Shown here piece by piece: positions 21,558-33,600 of a stretch of 64,000 nt of DNA. This DNA comes from Takashimella koratensis (taxonomy: Eukaryota; Basidiomycota; Tremellomycetes; Trichosporonales; Tetragoniomycetaceae), in assembly GCA_003116875.1 (NCBI GenBank), contig BCKT01000004.1:1422891-1486890 (forward strand). The letters are read 5' to 3'. The position numbers and the translations under genes are program-made. The stretch's first letter is position 1, and the number at the start of each line of letters is the position of its first letter. The notes beneath the pieces were generated by a model. It was not told the DNA's origin and searched no databases. It saw nothing but the letters and a program-made list of their open reading frames with translations.

Positions 21558-23648
21558 TCAGCCTCTGCGCCACAGGTATGTCCTCCTCGCCTCGTCCAAT
21601 CTTCTCTCTACGATATCCACCGCATCCCTTCCCCACACATCCACCAAATCCTTCCCTCCCAGCAAACACTCTTTCTCATGCTTCTCTGCGTCTTTGAACG
21701 ACATCACTACTACGTTATCCGTCGAGCAAGGTCTTGTTGGGTCCCACCTGATCACTGCAGGTTTCACCACCACGTCCTGTGGCGGCATCGTCGCTCGGCC
21801 ATGGTTGATATCCTCAAAGATGAAACCCACGTCATCAACGGTGATTGGGAGTGTAGTCTGAAATGGCTCTTTCGTCCATCGTTGTTCACGTTCAGAGAGA
21901 GATCGCTCAAGTGAGGAATAGAGTTTACGACGATTTCGAATCTCGCTCGCTTCGGTTAGAGGCTTGCCAGCGAGGTCAAGGAGGATGTAAGTCGCGACAT
22001 TAAGACCGAAAATGGCGGGTAATGGACCTGGTCGTTGTCAGCGCTTGTGTCAAGGTGTAGTCAGAACAAGAAATATTGTCGAGACTGTGCCGGCGGTCGT
22101 GATGGAAGATTATCATGTGCTTTACTCACCAAGCACGGGTAGGATTCGGACTCGGAAATCATCAAACGCGCCTAGCTCCTTCACCGATCCCTTCTGAAAC
22201 TCCTCCTCGGGCAGGGGTAGAAGCTTGACCTCTCCCGGAACTTCGGTCGAGTACACAACACTGCATGGTGATCAGCTGCGGTCGAAGGTAGCATACCCAA
22301 GCTGACACTCACGGAACCCCAGAGACTACGCCCTTGAGTCGGAGTTTTCGCCTGACCGCGCGAGCTAATGGGTCCTCGTACGTGCACGAGATGTCTCTGT
22401 AATCGTCATACCACGGTGGGAAAGATCAGCCACTGTTCGTGGATCTTTGAAAGACACAGTATCCGATGCGAAGGGGAATATGGAGAGCCGTGGCCCATGA
22501 CCCTGCATAGTCCTTTTGGTGGAGGGATGAAAGACTCACGCGATCGAGATACGGGTTGGATCCCGCTTCGCTCCAGCACCCATGCTGCTGAACACCTTGA
22601 TCCCGTTCTTGTGGCAATGAGCGAGCAAATCCACTTTGGTATCGATATTATCAATAGCATCGACAACCCAGTCTGCACCCTCGAGCCACTTCTCGCCCTC
22701 GCCCTTGCGCCAGAGCCCGACCTGAACATCGACTCTATTTTATTGTCAGCTGGTTAAATCTTTCAAATAGGAACTGACAGTATTCGAGCGGTGTAGATAT
22801 GAAGAGTGTAGGAAGAGGAGGGAAGGTAGGTACGTACTGTGCCCAGGGAGCGACCTTGCGGAAGAACTTTTGCATCGCGATTACTTTGGGCGAACCGACG
22901 TCTTCCAGAGTAGCGCAAGCGTGTCGATTAAGAGACGACAACGTCGTCAAGTCAAAGTCGATGAGTAGCAGTTTGCTTATTCCACTGCATTTGAACCGCA
23001 CGGTCAGTCATTCGTTTCAATACCTCAATCAGGATCTCATAGAGATTGTATGCTCTTTGTCCTTTTACTCCACGGCTTTACTCACCTTCGCAAGAGCATG
23101 AGCGCACACCAGCTGCCAACGCCGCCACAGCCGACGACAACAACGTAGGCGCCACGGACCTTGACCATTGCCTCTTCGCCGAGGAAGTTGTAGTTTCTCG
23201 TAAGCTGCGGCGTGATTAGCCAATGTCTCCGTGGGTTCAACTCGAGATCTAGCGTCCATTCTCTTCCTCGTAGCTCCCTAACCTTTCACTCTCGCTGTGT
23301 CTCAAGACGCTGGGTTTTCCAACTCGTACTCACCTGCTCTCTAATCAAACTTTCGTCAAACTCTCCCTTCTTCCACTCCCTCGCCGTCCTGACTCCCTTC
23401 TCACCGACCTCTCCATCCGCATGCCACTCTGCTCTCTCTTCAGGACTTGCGAACCCGCTCTCTGCTCGGCTTCGTTCCCACTCCTCGACGTCCTCTCCGA
23501 CCTGTCGTTTCAGGCGCTCCGTCGCCGCCTCGCGCCGCAAAGACTGGTAGGTCAGGATCAGAGAGGTGGTTGCGACGGCTGTGGCGAGAGCGGTGAGAGC
23601 AAGGCTCTGGCCTTGGGATAGGTTGGGCGGCGAGGGGAACATGGGCAT
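21558..23648 (-). CDS. TCD1: tRNA threonylcarbamoyladenosine dehydratase (TcdA/Tcd1-like)
   Basis: E1-like enzyme that ATP-dependently dehydrates t6A37 of tRNA to the cyclic form ct6A. The minus-strand model starts MPMFPSPPNLSQGQSLALTA with a hydrophobic N-terminal helix (ALATAVATTSLILTYQSL), as in the mitochondrial outer-membrane yeast Tcd proteins. Next come an Arg/Glu-rich helical linker and the ThiF domain. LTRNYNFLGEEAMVKVR leads to the nucleotide loop VVVVGCGGVGSWCALMLLRS. LLLIDFDLTTLSSLNRHA is the canonical Asp/Asn/Arg block. WVVDAIDNIDTKVDLLAHC and FSSMGAGAKRDPTRI are also family hallmarks. The C-terminus IEDINHGRATMPPQ type segment (FEDINHGR) is likewise conserved. It has no E1 catalytic-cysteine CxxC zinc site that I could place. 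Several introns; stop at 21558-21560. Confidence 0.9.
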
Positions 23649-24655
23649 GGTGGGTGAATGGGTGGAGTGCAAAGAAGAATCGTCATGCTGCCGGCCAAAA
23701 AACAAAGACGCCGTTTCACGTGACCACGACCTCATTATTACTTCACGTCACATCCGTTTTATCTTCACATCACACCCATCCCTCGCCTGCCTGCCTGGTA
23801 TAAAAATTTCAAGTTTGACGACTTTGTCTTTTCTTTTTTTCTTCATCAAGGGCCCGGTCCTGCCTCGGTCGTCGACCTCTGGTCACTTCTGGGGCAAGAC
23901 ATATCGACTGAATGGAAGCGCTTGCCCCTCCCTTCTTTTTTGGTGAGGGGTTTGCTGGGCGTATCTTTCCTGTCGACGGGACACGGCTTACCCGAGATTC
24001 GATACCGCTCGACCTCTTGTCTGCCCTGCAATATGTGCTCGGCTCCCCTCGCCTTGATCGGTTTGAAGGGAGCGGGCGCGCGGGTGTGTGGATATAAGTC
24101 GAGTTTGGGCGAGTCGTTATTCTATATCCTGGCCTAGGTCGTCGACCGCTGAGGTTGTGGAGAAACCAACGACCCGACATTAGTAAATTGTACCATCTTC
24201 TTTTATTCTACCTTGTTACCCAACGACGAGGATTCAATGATGTACACTGTGCTCATCCATCTAGCTGCAATTCATGGTCAATCAGCTTGCTACATCTCCG
24301 CTCGTTGGCGAAGTCTGGGACGAGGAGGCTCGTTGACATGCTACGCCGGTCCCACCCGAGCTCTAACCGCGATCCACGAGACATGCTAGTTGGTAACCCA
24401 GATCCAAGGATAGGCATAGGTATGACATGGCATTGTACAGATCATCCCGGCAGGCAGGAAACGACATGATCGACATTGACTCTACCCCACTGATTCTTCC
24501 TACACTGACAGGTCCTAAACGTACAAAAGAGACATCATTGGAACCGCCAGTTTACTACTGTACACCGGCGCAAAGCTAGACGAGACACTAGTGTACCTTT
24601 GATCAACCAAGACAATGTCCTAATCGCTCCCTACGCTTGCCTACTCATCCTGATA
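23649..24655. other. Intergenic region TCD1 to kinase
   Basis: About 1 kb between the promoter of the dehydratase gene and the 3' end of the kinase gene, both on the minus strand. No gene or RNA was recognised. Confidence 0.5.
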
Positions 24656-27600
24656 CTACCCCTCATCCTCTTCTTCCTCCTCGATAACCGGCGCTGCCCC
24701 TCGACCTTGCGGAATTCCAGTCCTCCTTGCCCTCCCACCACCTCCTTCAACCTCCTTCTCCTTCCCCTTCCCTCCTCCTCCTGCCCCTACCCCTGCCCGA
24801 TCCCCACTCCCCGCTCCAGCCCCTCCTCCAGCCCCTCCACTTCCGCTTCCCTCTTGTCCTCTCCCCTGCCCTCCACCCGAAGGCCGACCGAACAAATCGT
24901 CGTCGCCTCGCTCGCTACTACTACTCCCGTTCCGTCCATGCCTGTTCCTCCCCAGCCCATCTCCGTGGGTGTGCGTAGAGCGCGAATGCGAGTACCCATG
25001 ACCGTGTCCGTGCCCCTGCTTAGACATCGATCCCGACCCAGATGTCGACGATGTTGATCCCGCGCTGTTCTTCCTCGGGAACTGAGTGTACCCTCCGCCT
25101 CCACTCCCGGGGAATTGCGCCGCTGCACTTCCCCCTATCCCGCCCACACCTAGCCCTACGGCGCCTCTACTCCCCTCTGCACTGGAGTGCATCGCACTCC
25201 CCCATCGGCTCTGCGTCGAGTGACCTGTCATCCTCGCTCCTGATACCGCTCCGCTCCCACCACCGCCTCGCCCGCTTCCACCACCATTCCCTCCTGCTCC
25301 ACCAACAGACTTCGCCTGTCCGAGCCCGCCCACAAACACGCCTTCTTCCTCGCTCTCCCAATCTTCATCCCCTTTGTTCTGGAAGACATCCCTAAGCGGC
25401 GCTTTGGCTCGGTGACTGTGACCGTGGTGATGTGGGACAGCCGTGGTGGATCCTGACGATGCCGATGACCTATCCGCGTATGCTAAAGGCGATCGAGCAC
25501 GGATGATGTGACCGTGTGCGGCAAGCGCGGCGAAATGAGGATGATGAGGATGGTGGTAATTGACGTCATCCGATGCGTGCCGCCGATGGGACCTGATCGA
25601 CGCGGCGTCACCCGTATCATAGTCGCTCGTATCCCCAGCACCTCCCCAGCCAGCACCACTCCCGCTTTTCCCCCTGTCACCCCTGTCCAGCGAAGATGCG
25701 CGAGACGAGTTGTTTGACCTCGTGCTTGATGCCATCGACGAGGGCCGGAGTGTCTGTGTCTCGTGAATGACCTTGATATGCCTGACACGTGTCGACGCCG
25801 AGCCCGAAGTCGCACGCCGGTGGTAGCTGTGCAACGGTGAAGTCTGGGCCCTGAAACGACCGGAAGTGTCTGACTGCATGGACGGGGAACGTATTGATGT
25901 TGATGAGCGCCTGCTCGAGCCCCGATGAAGCGAGTGCGACGAAGATGGGCGAGACGAGTTACCCCCCACACCGCCGGTGTACTCCCTGTCCGACGTAGGG
26001 GTCATACTCCCCGTCGAGCGGCGGGATGGGTGCCGCCCTAGCCCATAGTTGAGACCATCACCTCCGGCCGGGTTGAATGCAAACTCCGCCATGTGCGCCG
26101 AGGCCACCGAAGACCGGCGAGAAGCGACACTGCTCGATCGACGAGAGTATACCGGCCGCTCAAGCGATGTTCGACGCGATCCTGGCGCAGGCTGTGGTGT
26201 CCTAGTGTTGTGTGGTGCGCGCGCCGAGATTCCTCGACTAAGCACCACCGTCGTTCCGCCTGGCTTGATTTCAGCTGCTAATGGGGAGCCCGGGTGGTCC
26301 CTCTTTCGCCTTCGCTTGTCGTCAAAGAGGTAGCGGAACGTTGACCATAGGCTATCACGTTTGTTCCCTTTTTGCTTGCCCTGTCCACTTCCGCTTCCGC
26401 TTCCCCCTCCACCCCCGTTTCCGCCAGACGAGTCGGTCGAGCCTGAGACGTGGCTGTCGATAGTTGCGCCAAGCGACATGGCCGCACTTGCAGGTGACGT
26501 AGACAGCACCGAGTGCTCGCCTCGTGGTGACGTCTCAGGCGAGTGGGGAAGCGACGACCCGAGAAGTGTCGAATCACTCTCGCTCTTCGACATTCCACCG
26601 CTTACTTGACCCGCTCCAAAGCTAGAGCCTAGACCACCGGCCCCATTCGCTCCCCCGGTCGTCACCCCTAAAAGACTCCCACTTCCACCACCATTTGCTC
26701 CGTTACCACCGCTCGCCTGCATGCCTGCCGGTTTAGGCGGGAGTTTTGTCAACTTTGTGGGCGAATCGCCCCGCTTGCCCAGATCGACCACATTCCCAGC
26801 TCCATCCTTGACCTCCCTCTCGTCGGCGCGCTTCTCGTCTCGTTTTCCTCCAACCAGCGCCGATGTCGCGCGCTGTAACATGCTCATCGAAGGTGATCGT
26901 GTCTTCCGCTCTCGAGGCGAAGCGTCCGATGCCGGTGACGATGCGGGGTCCATACCTCGAGGCTCTCTGGGTGGTGTCTGAGGCAGAGCAGAAGACATTC
27001 CCGGTGGTGCGGATCGGGACAGAGACGACTCTGCAAGTGCTGCCGCCGCTGCAGCTCTTACCGAAGCCGACGGTCCCATCGTTTTAGGAGACTCTGTTAG
27101 CGGCCGCAACAAAGTGCCGACGTTCCCAGCCTCTGCTTCAGACACCATGAGCGCAGGTGGTTCCATAGCCCTGATGTCCGGTGACGAAGCCGCGGACGGT
27201 CCCGTCCCCACTGCGGCCAATGACGCCTCCTTCGCCGCCCGCGCCTTTCTCCTTTCCTCCCTCGAGTACGCTGCTGCTCGCTCCCGCCTGCGGGCCTGCG
27301 ACGCCTCTCGTGCAGTAACGACCTCATCCGTCTCTCCTCGCTCCATCTGCTTGATACGCAGGATCCACCACGTCGCCGCGCTGATATCACACGCGTCGCT
27401 CGTAACTGAGTGCACAAGCTGGCCAGTGTCGATCCCGAGGTCGGAGAGCTGGTGGAGCAGCCGTCGCTCCGACGGGGTCGTGAATAACGCCGGCCGTTTC
27501 TCGGTGAGGGACGACAAAAAGTCCTCAGGAGGGAAAATCTGCCATTGCCCCGAGTGGTGCGAGTGACGCCGCTCCAAAGACAGCTGAGACGACACGGACC

Positions 27601-29591
27601 TCCGCTTTGTACGTGCGGGCGTTCGCGAGTGACCAGCTGTTGGGAGATGCAGCGAGTGTGCGTCGTCAAACGTTGGTAGATCCGCTGGTGTGTCCTCCTC
27701 TTCCTCCTCTTGCTGACCCTCCAACGGCGGCTTGATGGCGACCTTGCCTCTCATGCTCGTCAACGATCGTGGAGACTCGCTTCCAGGTCGTCTGATCGTC
27801 GTCTGACTCTCATTGCTATGCAGCAGCTCGAGCGCACGCTCCGTCATGCTGAACTCTCCGCTGTGTGTCCGCTCCATTGCGGTTGATTCGGGATCGCTCA
27901 ATCCTTCGCCCAGCAGACCGACCCCTCCACCTGCGGTCTTGTTCGCCTCCGTATCGTCCTCGGCCGTGGTAGGTGTCGTGTCACCGCTAGCACGTCTCCG
28001 CTCTTCGCTCAAATCCAGCGACACCTCTGACGGCTCAGAGTCTGCCCTAGGCGGCGCAGTGAACACACCCGATTGGTGGACAAGTGGCGAGTGCGTACGC
28101 GAGAAAGGGTAGGAGGACGAGGTGGACGCTCCAGCATGGAACGGTTCTGAAAACTGTGGTTTGGCCTCATTGGGGAGAGGTGAAGACGGGTTGGATCGGT
28201 CCATCGAGCTCGACGCGGCTTGCAGGTTGTCGTAAAGTGTTTTCATGAACCAAGGGTGAGTCAGGATGGCCTCGATCGACGGTCGCTGGGCCGGGTCTTG
28301 TTGCAGCATGTCACTGATGAGGGAGCGAGCCTCTGCGTACCCGACACACATAAAATGATCAGTCCATCATCCTCAGCCAGTAGCAATCAAGGCATACCTT
28401 CGCTCAGCCACTCGGGCTCCTCGTACTCGCCCTTGATGATCATCTCCTTCATCACGTTCTCGTCGTCATCATCGAATGGCAGACCACCACACAAGAGAAT
28501 GTAGAGGATGATACCGAGTGACCAGATATCTGTTTCGACTCCGAGGTATTTTATGCATTTCAGCATCTCGGGACTTGCGTAGCCTGTACGTCGTTAGCAC
28601 GGCTTTTGATATTGTGGGTGACGCAGCCTCGTTTAAACCTACCTGTAGTACCACAGAACGTCTCCATCCTGATCCAAGTCAGCCGATAACTCATAAACAC
28701 AAACCCCTTGGGTTCTAAACTTTACTTACAGCCTGCCTCTTTGAAACTCCCTGGCAAAGCCCAGATCTCCCAACTTGACCCGTAATTCTCCATCGAGCAA
28801 CACATTCTCCAGCTTGAGGTCACGATGGACGACTCCGTGGCTGTGCATGTACCCAACCGCCGTGACGAGCTCTCCAAAGATCCTCCTCGCCTCCCCTTCA
28901 AGCAGGCGTCCGCGCTCGACGAGGTAGTCGAACAGCTCTCCGCCGCTACAGAGCTCCGAGACGAGCCATATTGAGTTCTCGGTCGCAATAATCTCGTGTA
29001 GGTGGACGATATGAGGGTGGTGCAAGCGTCGATGGTGGTGGATCTCTCGGGTGAGTTGAGGTGTCGCGGACTTGGGGACCTTCTTAATCGCGCACCGGGT
29101 CCCGGTCAGTCGATGGGTGGCAAGGTGCACCGAGCCAAAGGTTCCTGTGTGCCATGGGGCAAAGGGAGGGGAAGGGAGGAGAACAATGTCAGCTGTGGAC
29201 GAGGGCGTACGACTCGTACGACTCAATCAGCACTCACCCTCGCCAATGACCCGGCCCAAAGTGTAGCCGCCGACAACCTTGATCCGATCGCTCCCAAGCT
29301 CCTTGCCAAGCTCCTGATACGCGGTCGCGAGCTAAGTCGAAGAAAGGGGTGAAAGACCAGTTGTCAGCAACTCTGTCGCACAACTCAACAGGCAACATGG
29401 CGAGAAGGTGGATGCGAGAGCCGAGGGAGGATCAAGGAGACAGACAACAAGGACGAGGACAGATAGCGGCGTGTAGCTTGTTTTCTCACGGTCTACCAGC
29501 CTCAACTCACCTGCGCCTGCTTGGTATTCGCAGAATGGCCCGCAAAGCTATGATGGCTTTGTGCGGCCGGCCGCATGCCCGTCGCCGACAT
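24656..29591 (-). CDS. Large CAMKL (Kin4-like) protein kinase
   Basis: Serine/threonine kinase of roughly 1,450-1,500 residues. Start MSATGMRPAAQSHHSFAGHS at 29591; intron after KQAQ; then VVGGYTLGRVIGEGTFGSVH, the glycine loop. The catalytic lysine is in TRCAIKKVPK, the catalytic loop is HRDLKLENVLL, and the activation segment begins KLGDLGFAREF with DLG in place of DFG. METFCGTTGYASPEMLKC is the APE-equivalent. The subdomain around DIWSLGIILYILLCGGLPF closes the lobe, and HPWFMK ends the domain. Downstream is a compact conserved block, LLHQLSDLGIDTGQLVHSV then ACDISAATWWILRIK, which looks like a UBA-type module seen after Kin4-family domains. The remaining 1,000 residues are Ser/Gly/Arg-rich and disordered, ending in a Glu/Asp tail. 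Kin4-type kinases act in spindle-position and polarity control, but assignment within CAMKL is inference. Confidence 0.85.
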
Positions 29592-30622
29592 GTCGGCGGA
29601 TGCTGTTGGTTCTACTTCTTCCTCTGCTGGTGCTTGTCGGATGTGGGCGATGGGTGTTGGATGAGGCGAGGGTGTGCGCGAGGTTTGATTGGGAATTCAG
29701 GACGGGCCGGTCGACAGGGGCGGCCAAGGGCACGGGCACGGGCAACAATAGGTCAACGGCGGACGGCAACGAGGTAGACTGTGATGAAGGGGCGGTGTGG
29801 GTGGAAAAATAATATAAAACGGCGGGGAAAGGTGCCGCGAAAACTGGAGGCACGGATCGTGGGGGTGGAGGGTATAATTCAGTCAGACAAGTCGAGAGTC
29901 AGAGAGGAGTCGTGTAGCGTGTCGAGAGAGGGAGGGTGAGCCGGGGGGGGTAGTGAATAAGATTGAGATGGATGCGGATGGTGGTGAGGTGTGGTGAGGG
30001 CCAGGAGATCGTCGCGGGGTTGTTTGTCATCTCTTCCCGGCCCGCACTGTACTTCCCCTAATATCCCCTATTAGCCCTTGGCTGCAAAACCTAATGTCCC
30101 CTCGCCTGTTTTGTATCCATTCATTCCGATTCCTCACTAGTCCCCCTAAACGCTAGTTTTCAGATTCAAAATAGACTGCTGGGAACGGTGCCGGCGCTCT
30201 CTTGGCAGCGCAGTCTTGTCCATACATACTGCCGGTCGCAGGCTTCCAGTCCCACTTGATCTGTCGAGGCCATGCATGACCACACCCCGCCGACCTCGGC
30301 AACGAAAATGGGCAGAAAACAGGGTCGTCCAGACCTTTTTGACCCTCTCCGGACCGTCGAGGTTTAACCCCTTGAACCAGTAACAGCCATTACGCGACAG
30401 TTGGTGCAAAATGTCGTAAGCCGTTGAACAACCCTGTGCCTGGCGGGAGATGTCCGCTGGCTGGATGGTAGGACACGCTTTCGGGCCGGGTGAACCGAGG
30501 TCACACAGACATGTTGCAACCGCTGAGAGAAGTGCTCTTTTGCAAGCTGACAATACATGAGGAGAACCAAAATAACAACTAGCATTATCACCATCGTAGC
30601 ACACGAACAAAGCGACAAAGCG
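29592..30622. other. Intergenic region kinase to membrane protein
   Basis: 5' leader and promoter of the kinase gene and 3' region of the membrane-protein gene, both minus strand. The 154-codon minus frame at 30146-30610 has no recognisable domain and was not called. Confidence 0.45.
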
Positions 30623-31582
30623 TCACAGGAAGAGCATGACGCTTAAGGAGAACGCCATGACGAGACCGTAAATGATCTTACGGTGGCACAGCTGTCGCTC
30701 CATGAACTCGTCGGTCCTTGGTCTCCGCGCCTTGCACTGACGAGGTCTATTTATTTCAGCATGTGCTACTTCCTATTTTTCCTCTCTCGGTGACTTACCC
30801 CGGGACGATGTCGTTTAGCGTATCGGTCCCTACCTCAATCGCGACCGCGATGGCACCGAGAGCGATCACGACGACGTTGGAAGAGGCGAGGAACCGCCAG
30901 ATCCCCAGTCGCGAAACCCCAGTGAGACATTTGGTGGACGGAGGGAAGAGGTAAGCAGCGAAGGTTCCAGGACGAGGTGTCGGTTTCGCTCCGATGAGGA
31001 AGGCGACCAAACTAGCAGTCGACCGCAAGACTAAATTCACCGCAGAATGCCTGAAACTCCACTGGTGGAGCTCGGTAGAGATCCAAAAGACGTGCACAAA
31101 CCTGTTAGATAACAGCAACCACGACAGTGTATCCCAGGGCGAGAGTCAGCGAGTTGGTTGAACAGGTACACGTGGGTGATCGACAGAGAGGACTTCAAAG
31201 GATATCAAGCATTGACACCGACACTTACGCCTTGGTGTCTACGGGAAAACGAGTCAAGGCAATCAACATCCCGATGATGCTCATTGATAAAAGGATCAGA
31301 TTGGCGTCGTACCGCCGACATGAGACATCGTCGAGATACGACGCAGGCGATGAGGTCTGCGCAGCTGAGGACTGGGCGAAACTTGCAGCTGGCGAGACTG
31401 GCATCGACGGTGCTGCAAGAGCAGCAACCACGAGCGTCTGACCAATGTGTTTTAACCAGTTGCAAGAGTCCTAAAAAACGGCTCAATGTTGCAAAGACAC
31501 GCAGGGAGAGCTTGTCAGTTGAGAGCAAGCCGTAATTAGGGGAGAGAGGATCACTCACAACGCTGGTACTGTTGAGCGACAT
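30623..31582 (-). CDS. Small multipass membrane protein, function unknown
   Basis: Four-exon minus-strand model of about 230 residues. It opens MSLNSTSV, then DSCNWLKHIGQTLVVAALAA. Likely membrane segments are near ANLILLSMSIIGMLIALTRF, NLVLRSTASLVAFLIGA, ASSNVVVIALGAIAVAI and the C-terminal IYGLVMAFSLSVMLFL. Between them lies a Pro-rich loop (AKPTPRPGTFAAYLFPPSTK). Frames join cleanly at GTGAGT, GTAAGT and GTAAGT donors; the last acceptor (AATAG near 30750) is the least certain. No known transporter or receptor motif is visible. It is divergent from the HAD array across about 950 bp. Confidence 0.6.
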
Positions 31583-32532
31583 GATGGGTGAGGTGATGTG
31601 GTAATGTGGTTGATTTTGCGATTTGGGCAAGGAGTGATTTTGCGAGATGTGCAACGTTTTGCAGCTACGTGGATTAGGCAATGAGGAAAGAGTGAAGGAG
31701 AGAAGTGAGCGGCGAGGGCGGCATCTTTTATGTCTTCTCAGCACCCCCTACCTCCTCCTCTCGACATTAAAGTTTCACAGCGCACATCCTACACGCCCAC
31801 CCAACCTTATTGCGACTGACACACACAGTTGAGAAAGTGCAATGGGGCGAACTTTATTTGCCATGAGAAAACCTTGTCCGCCAAGTAGAAGATTTCCGAT
31901 CCCTGATGTCATATTCTGCAGAAAAGCATGAGGCGAATTGTTTGCTTAACTAGAGAATGCGTCACAGACAGGATGAAGTGGTTGTAACAGGACACGTATC
32001 CTGCAGTGGGACAACCCCAGTATCATGTTGCTGCTCACGAATCGGATTCGCCACGCACGCAACCTGGTCCAGATGCGTGCGTGCTTGCTACACCCTCCTC
32101 CTCTCCTTTCCGAATCTCTCTTTTCAAATTATCTTACACGTCAGAGCTGTGATCCACCATCCACTCACGGAGAAAGAGCAGCGCGATCAGCGCAGAGAGC
32201 AGTCGGACTGGGAAAGTGAGACCTCAAAAGACCTGGCTGCGTAAAGCCTTCATGGCTCTTTCCTCCTCTGTCCTGTCTACACGAAGGCTGGGCTTGTGCA
32301 CACATGTCAAGCCTATCATCTGCTCATCAAAGGACCATGGCACAGCTCGGCGGACGGTAGTACGAGCTAAAAAGCCATATATATAGCTGCAACCATTTCT
32401 GATCCAACCCTCACTCCTCCAACCGTATCCATATCTGCCTCCTCCCCCCTCCGCCCCCAACTTCCATTCCACCTGTCGGTTCACCCCAAGCATCCCTCAC
32501 TCATCCATTCACATTTCTTGCACTCACCACCC
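31583..32532. other. Divergent promoter region membrane protein / HAD copy 1
   Basis: No gene was recognised. A strong TATA-like element lies at 32378 in front of HAD copy 1. Confidence 0.5.
32378..32385 (+). promoter_or_regulatory. TATA-like box of HAD copy 1
   Basis: TATATATA about 150 bp upstream of the start codon at 32533. Confidence 0.4.
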
Positions 32533-33600
32533 ATGGCAATCCTGAGCAAGATCCTCGCCATCGACTTCGATGACACTCTCTGTGGCAGCCTTCCAGAGTG
32601 CTACCGTGCCGTGAATGAGGTCTACGGCTCCAAAACCAAGTTGTGAGCTGTCTACCACGACTTTGTTTGGCAAAGCTGACATTAGATTACAGTGAGGAGC
32701 ATGATTCTCCCATGCCTTACCACAACCCAGAGATGGGTACACCTTGCGGTAAATGCTTATCTGTCTCACCCTATCGCATGTACGCTGATGAGTGTCTTGA
32801 TCCACCCAGTTTGTCGTCGCAAGGTCAAGCGCGCTTTCCTCGAAGGCAACTACAACGCCCTTCCAGTTGAAGGGGTTCAGGCCGCTCTGATCGAGCTGCA
32901 CAAGCGCGGCTACAAGATCCACATCGTCACTGCTCCGTGACGAAGGCACCGGGCGCCCGTACGTCGAGGCCTGGCTCACAAAGAACGGCATCACCTTCGG
33001 TGAAGCTGGCGTCATCTCCAGCATCCACTTCGTCGTCAACGAAGAGGAGAAAGACCCGTCCATCCCCTCTGAAGCGGGAGAGACCGATTCGGCAATCGAG
33101 AAGGAGAAGGAGCTCAACCAGACTCTCATCCACAAATGGAAGAGGGAGATTCACGAGAACCCTTTCGGCAAAGCCAAGGTCCAGGTACGTGCAGCCAGGC
33201 TTTGACTTGCTTTTAAGAACAATAACACTTGCGTTGTCGTTTCTTGTGCTTACTGTACTGTAGTGAAGATCATGCTGTTACCCATTTTCAGACCGCTCGC
33301 GACCTGGGCGCCAGCGTCCTCATCGACGACCGCCCCCAGTTCCTCCGCCCCATCCAGGAGGACCACCTCAAAGGCATCGAGGGGATTCGCGGCATTCTCT
33401 TCGGCCCTTACAAATGGTGCTACAACGACATCGATCTGAAGCATCCGACCCACCTGCTCACTTACGACGAGCGCATCGCTGCGGGTCTTCAGTTCCCATT
33501 CAACCCCGTGCAGTTGGGGTACGGCGTCGAGAGGGCGACCAACTGGGACGAGGTAGTCGAGCTGATCACCAAGTGGGCGAAGGAGGATGAGCAGGAGTGA
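32533..33600 (+). pseudogene. HAD-like phosphatase paralog 1, frame break at CCG-TGA-C
   Basis: First of three tandem HAD-superfamily paralogs, with four exons and start MAILSKILAIDFDDTLCGS. Motif I is IDFDDT (Asp nucleophile), motif II the T of HIVTA, and the C-terminal acidic motif LIDDRPQFLRP. The frame runs into TGA at 32938-32940 directly after ...HIVTAP. The +1 frame at once resumes the family sequence DEGTGRPYVEAWLTKNGITF and stays open to 33600, where it ends TKWAKEDEQE. So one extra base breaks the gene in the conserved VTAR motif. It may be a pseudogene, a sequence error or a +1 recoding site (see findings). The overall shape resembles the 5'-nucleotidase-C-like HAD group. Intron positions match copies 2 and 3. 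Typed as pseudogene because of the break, but everything else looks maintained. Confidence 0.6.

Noticed and set aside
24656..25200. Plus-strand frames opposite the kinase C-terminus
   Set aside because: Antisense shadows of the Gly/Ser/Glu-rich kinase tail.
30146..30610. 154-codon minus-strand open frame
   Set aside because: No recognisable motif, and it lies downstream of the better-supported membrane-protein stop at 30623.
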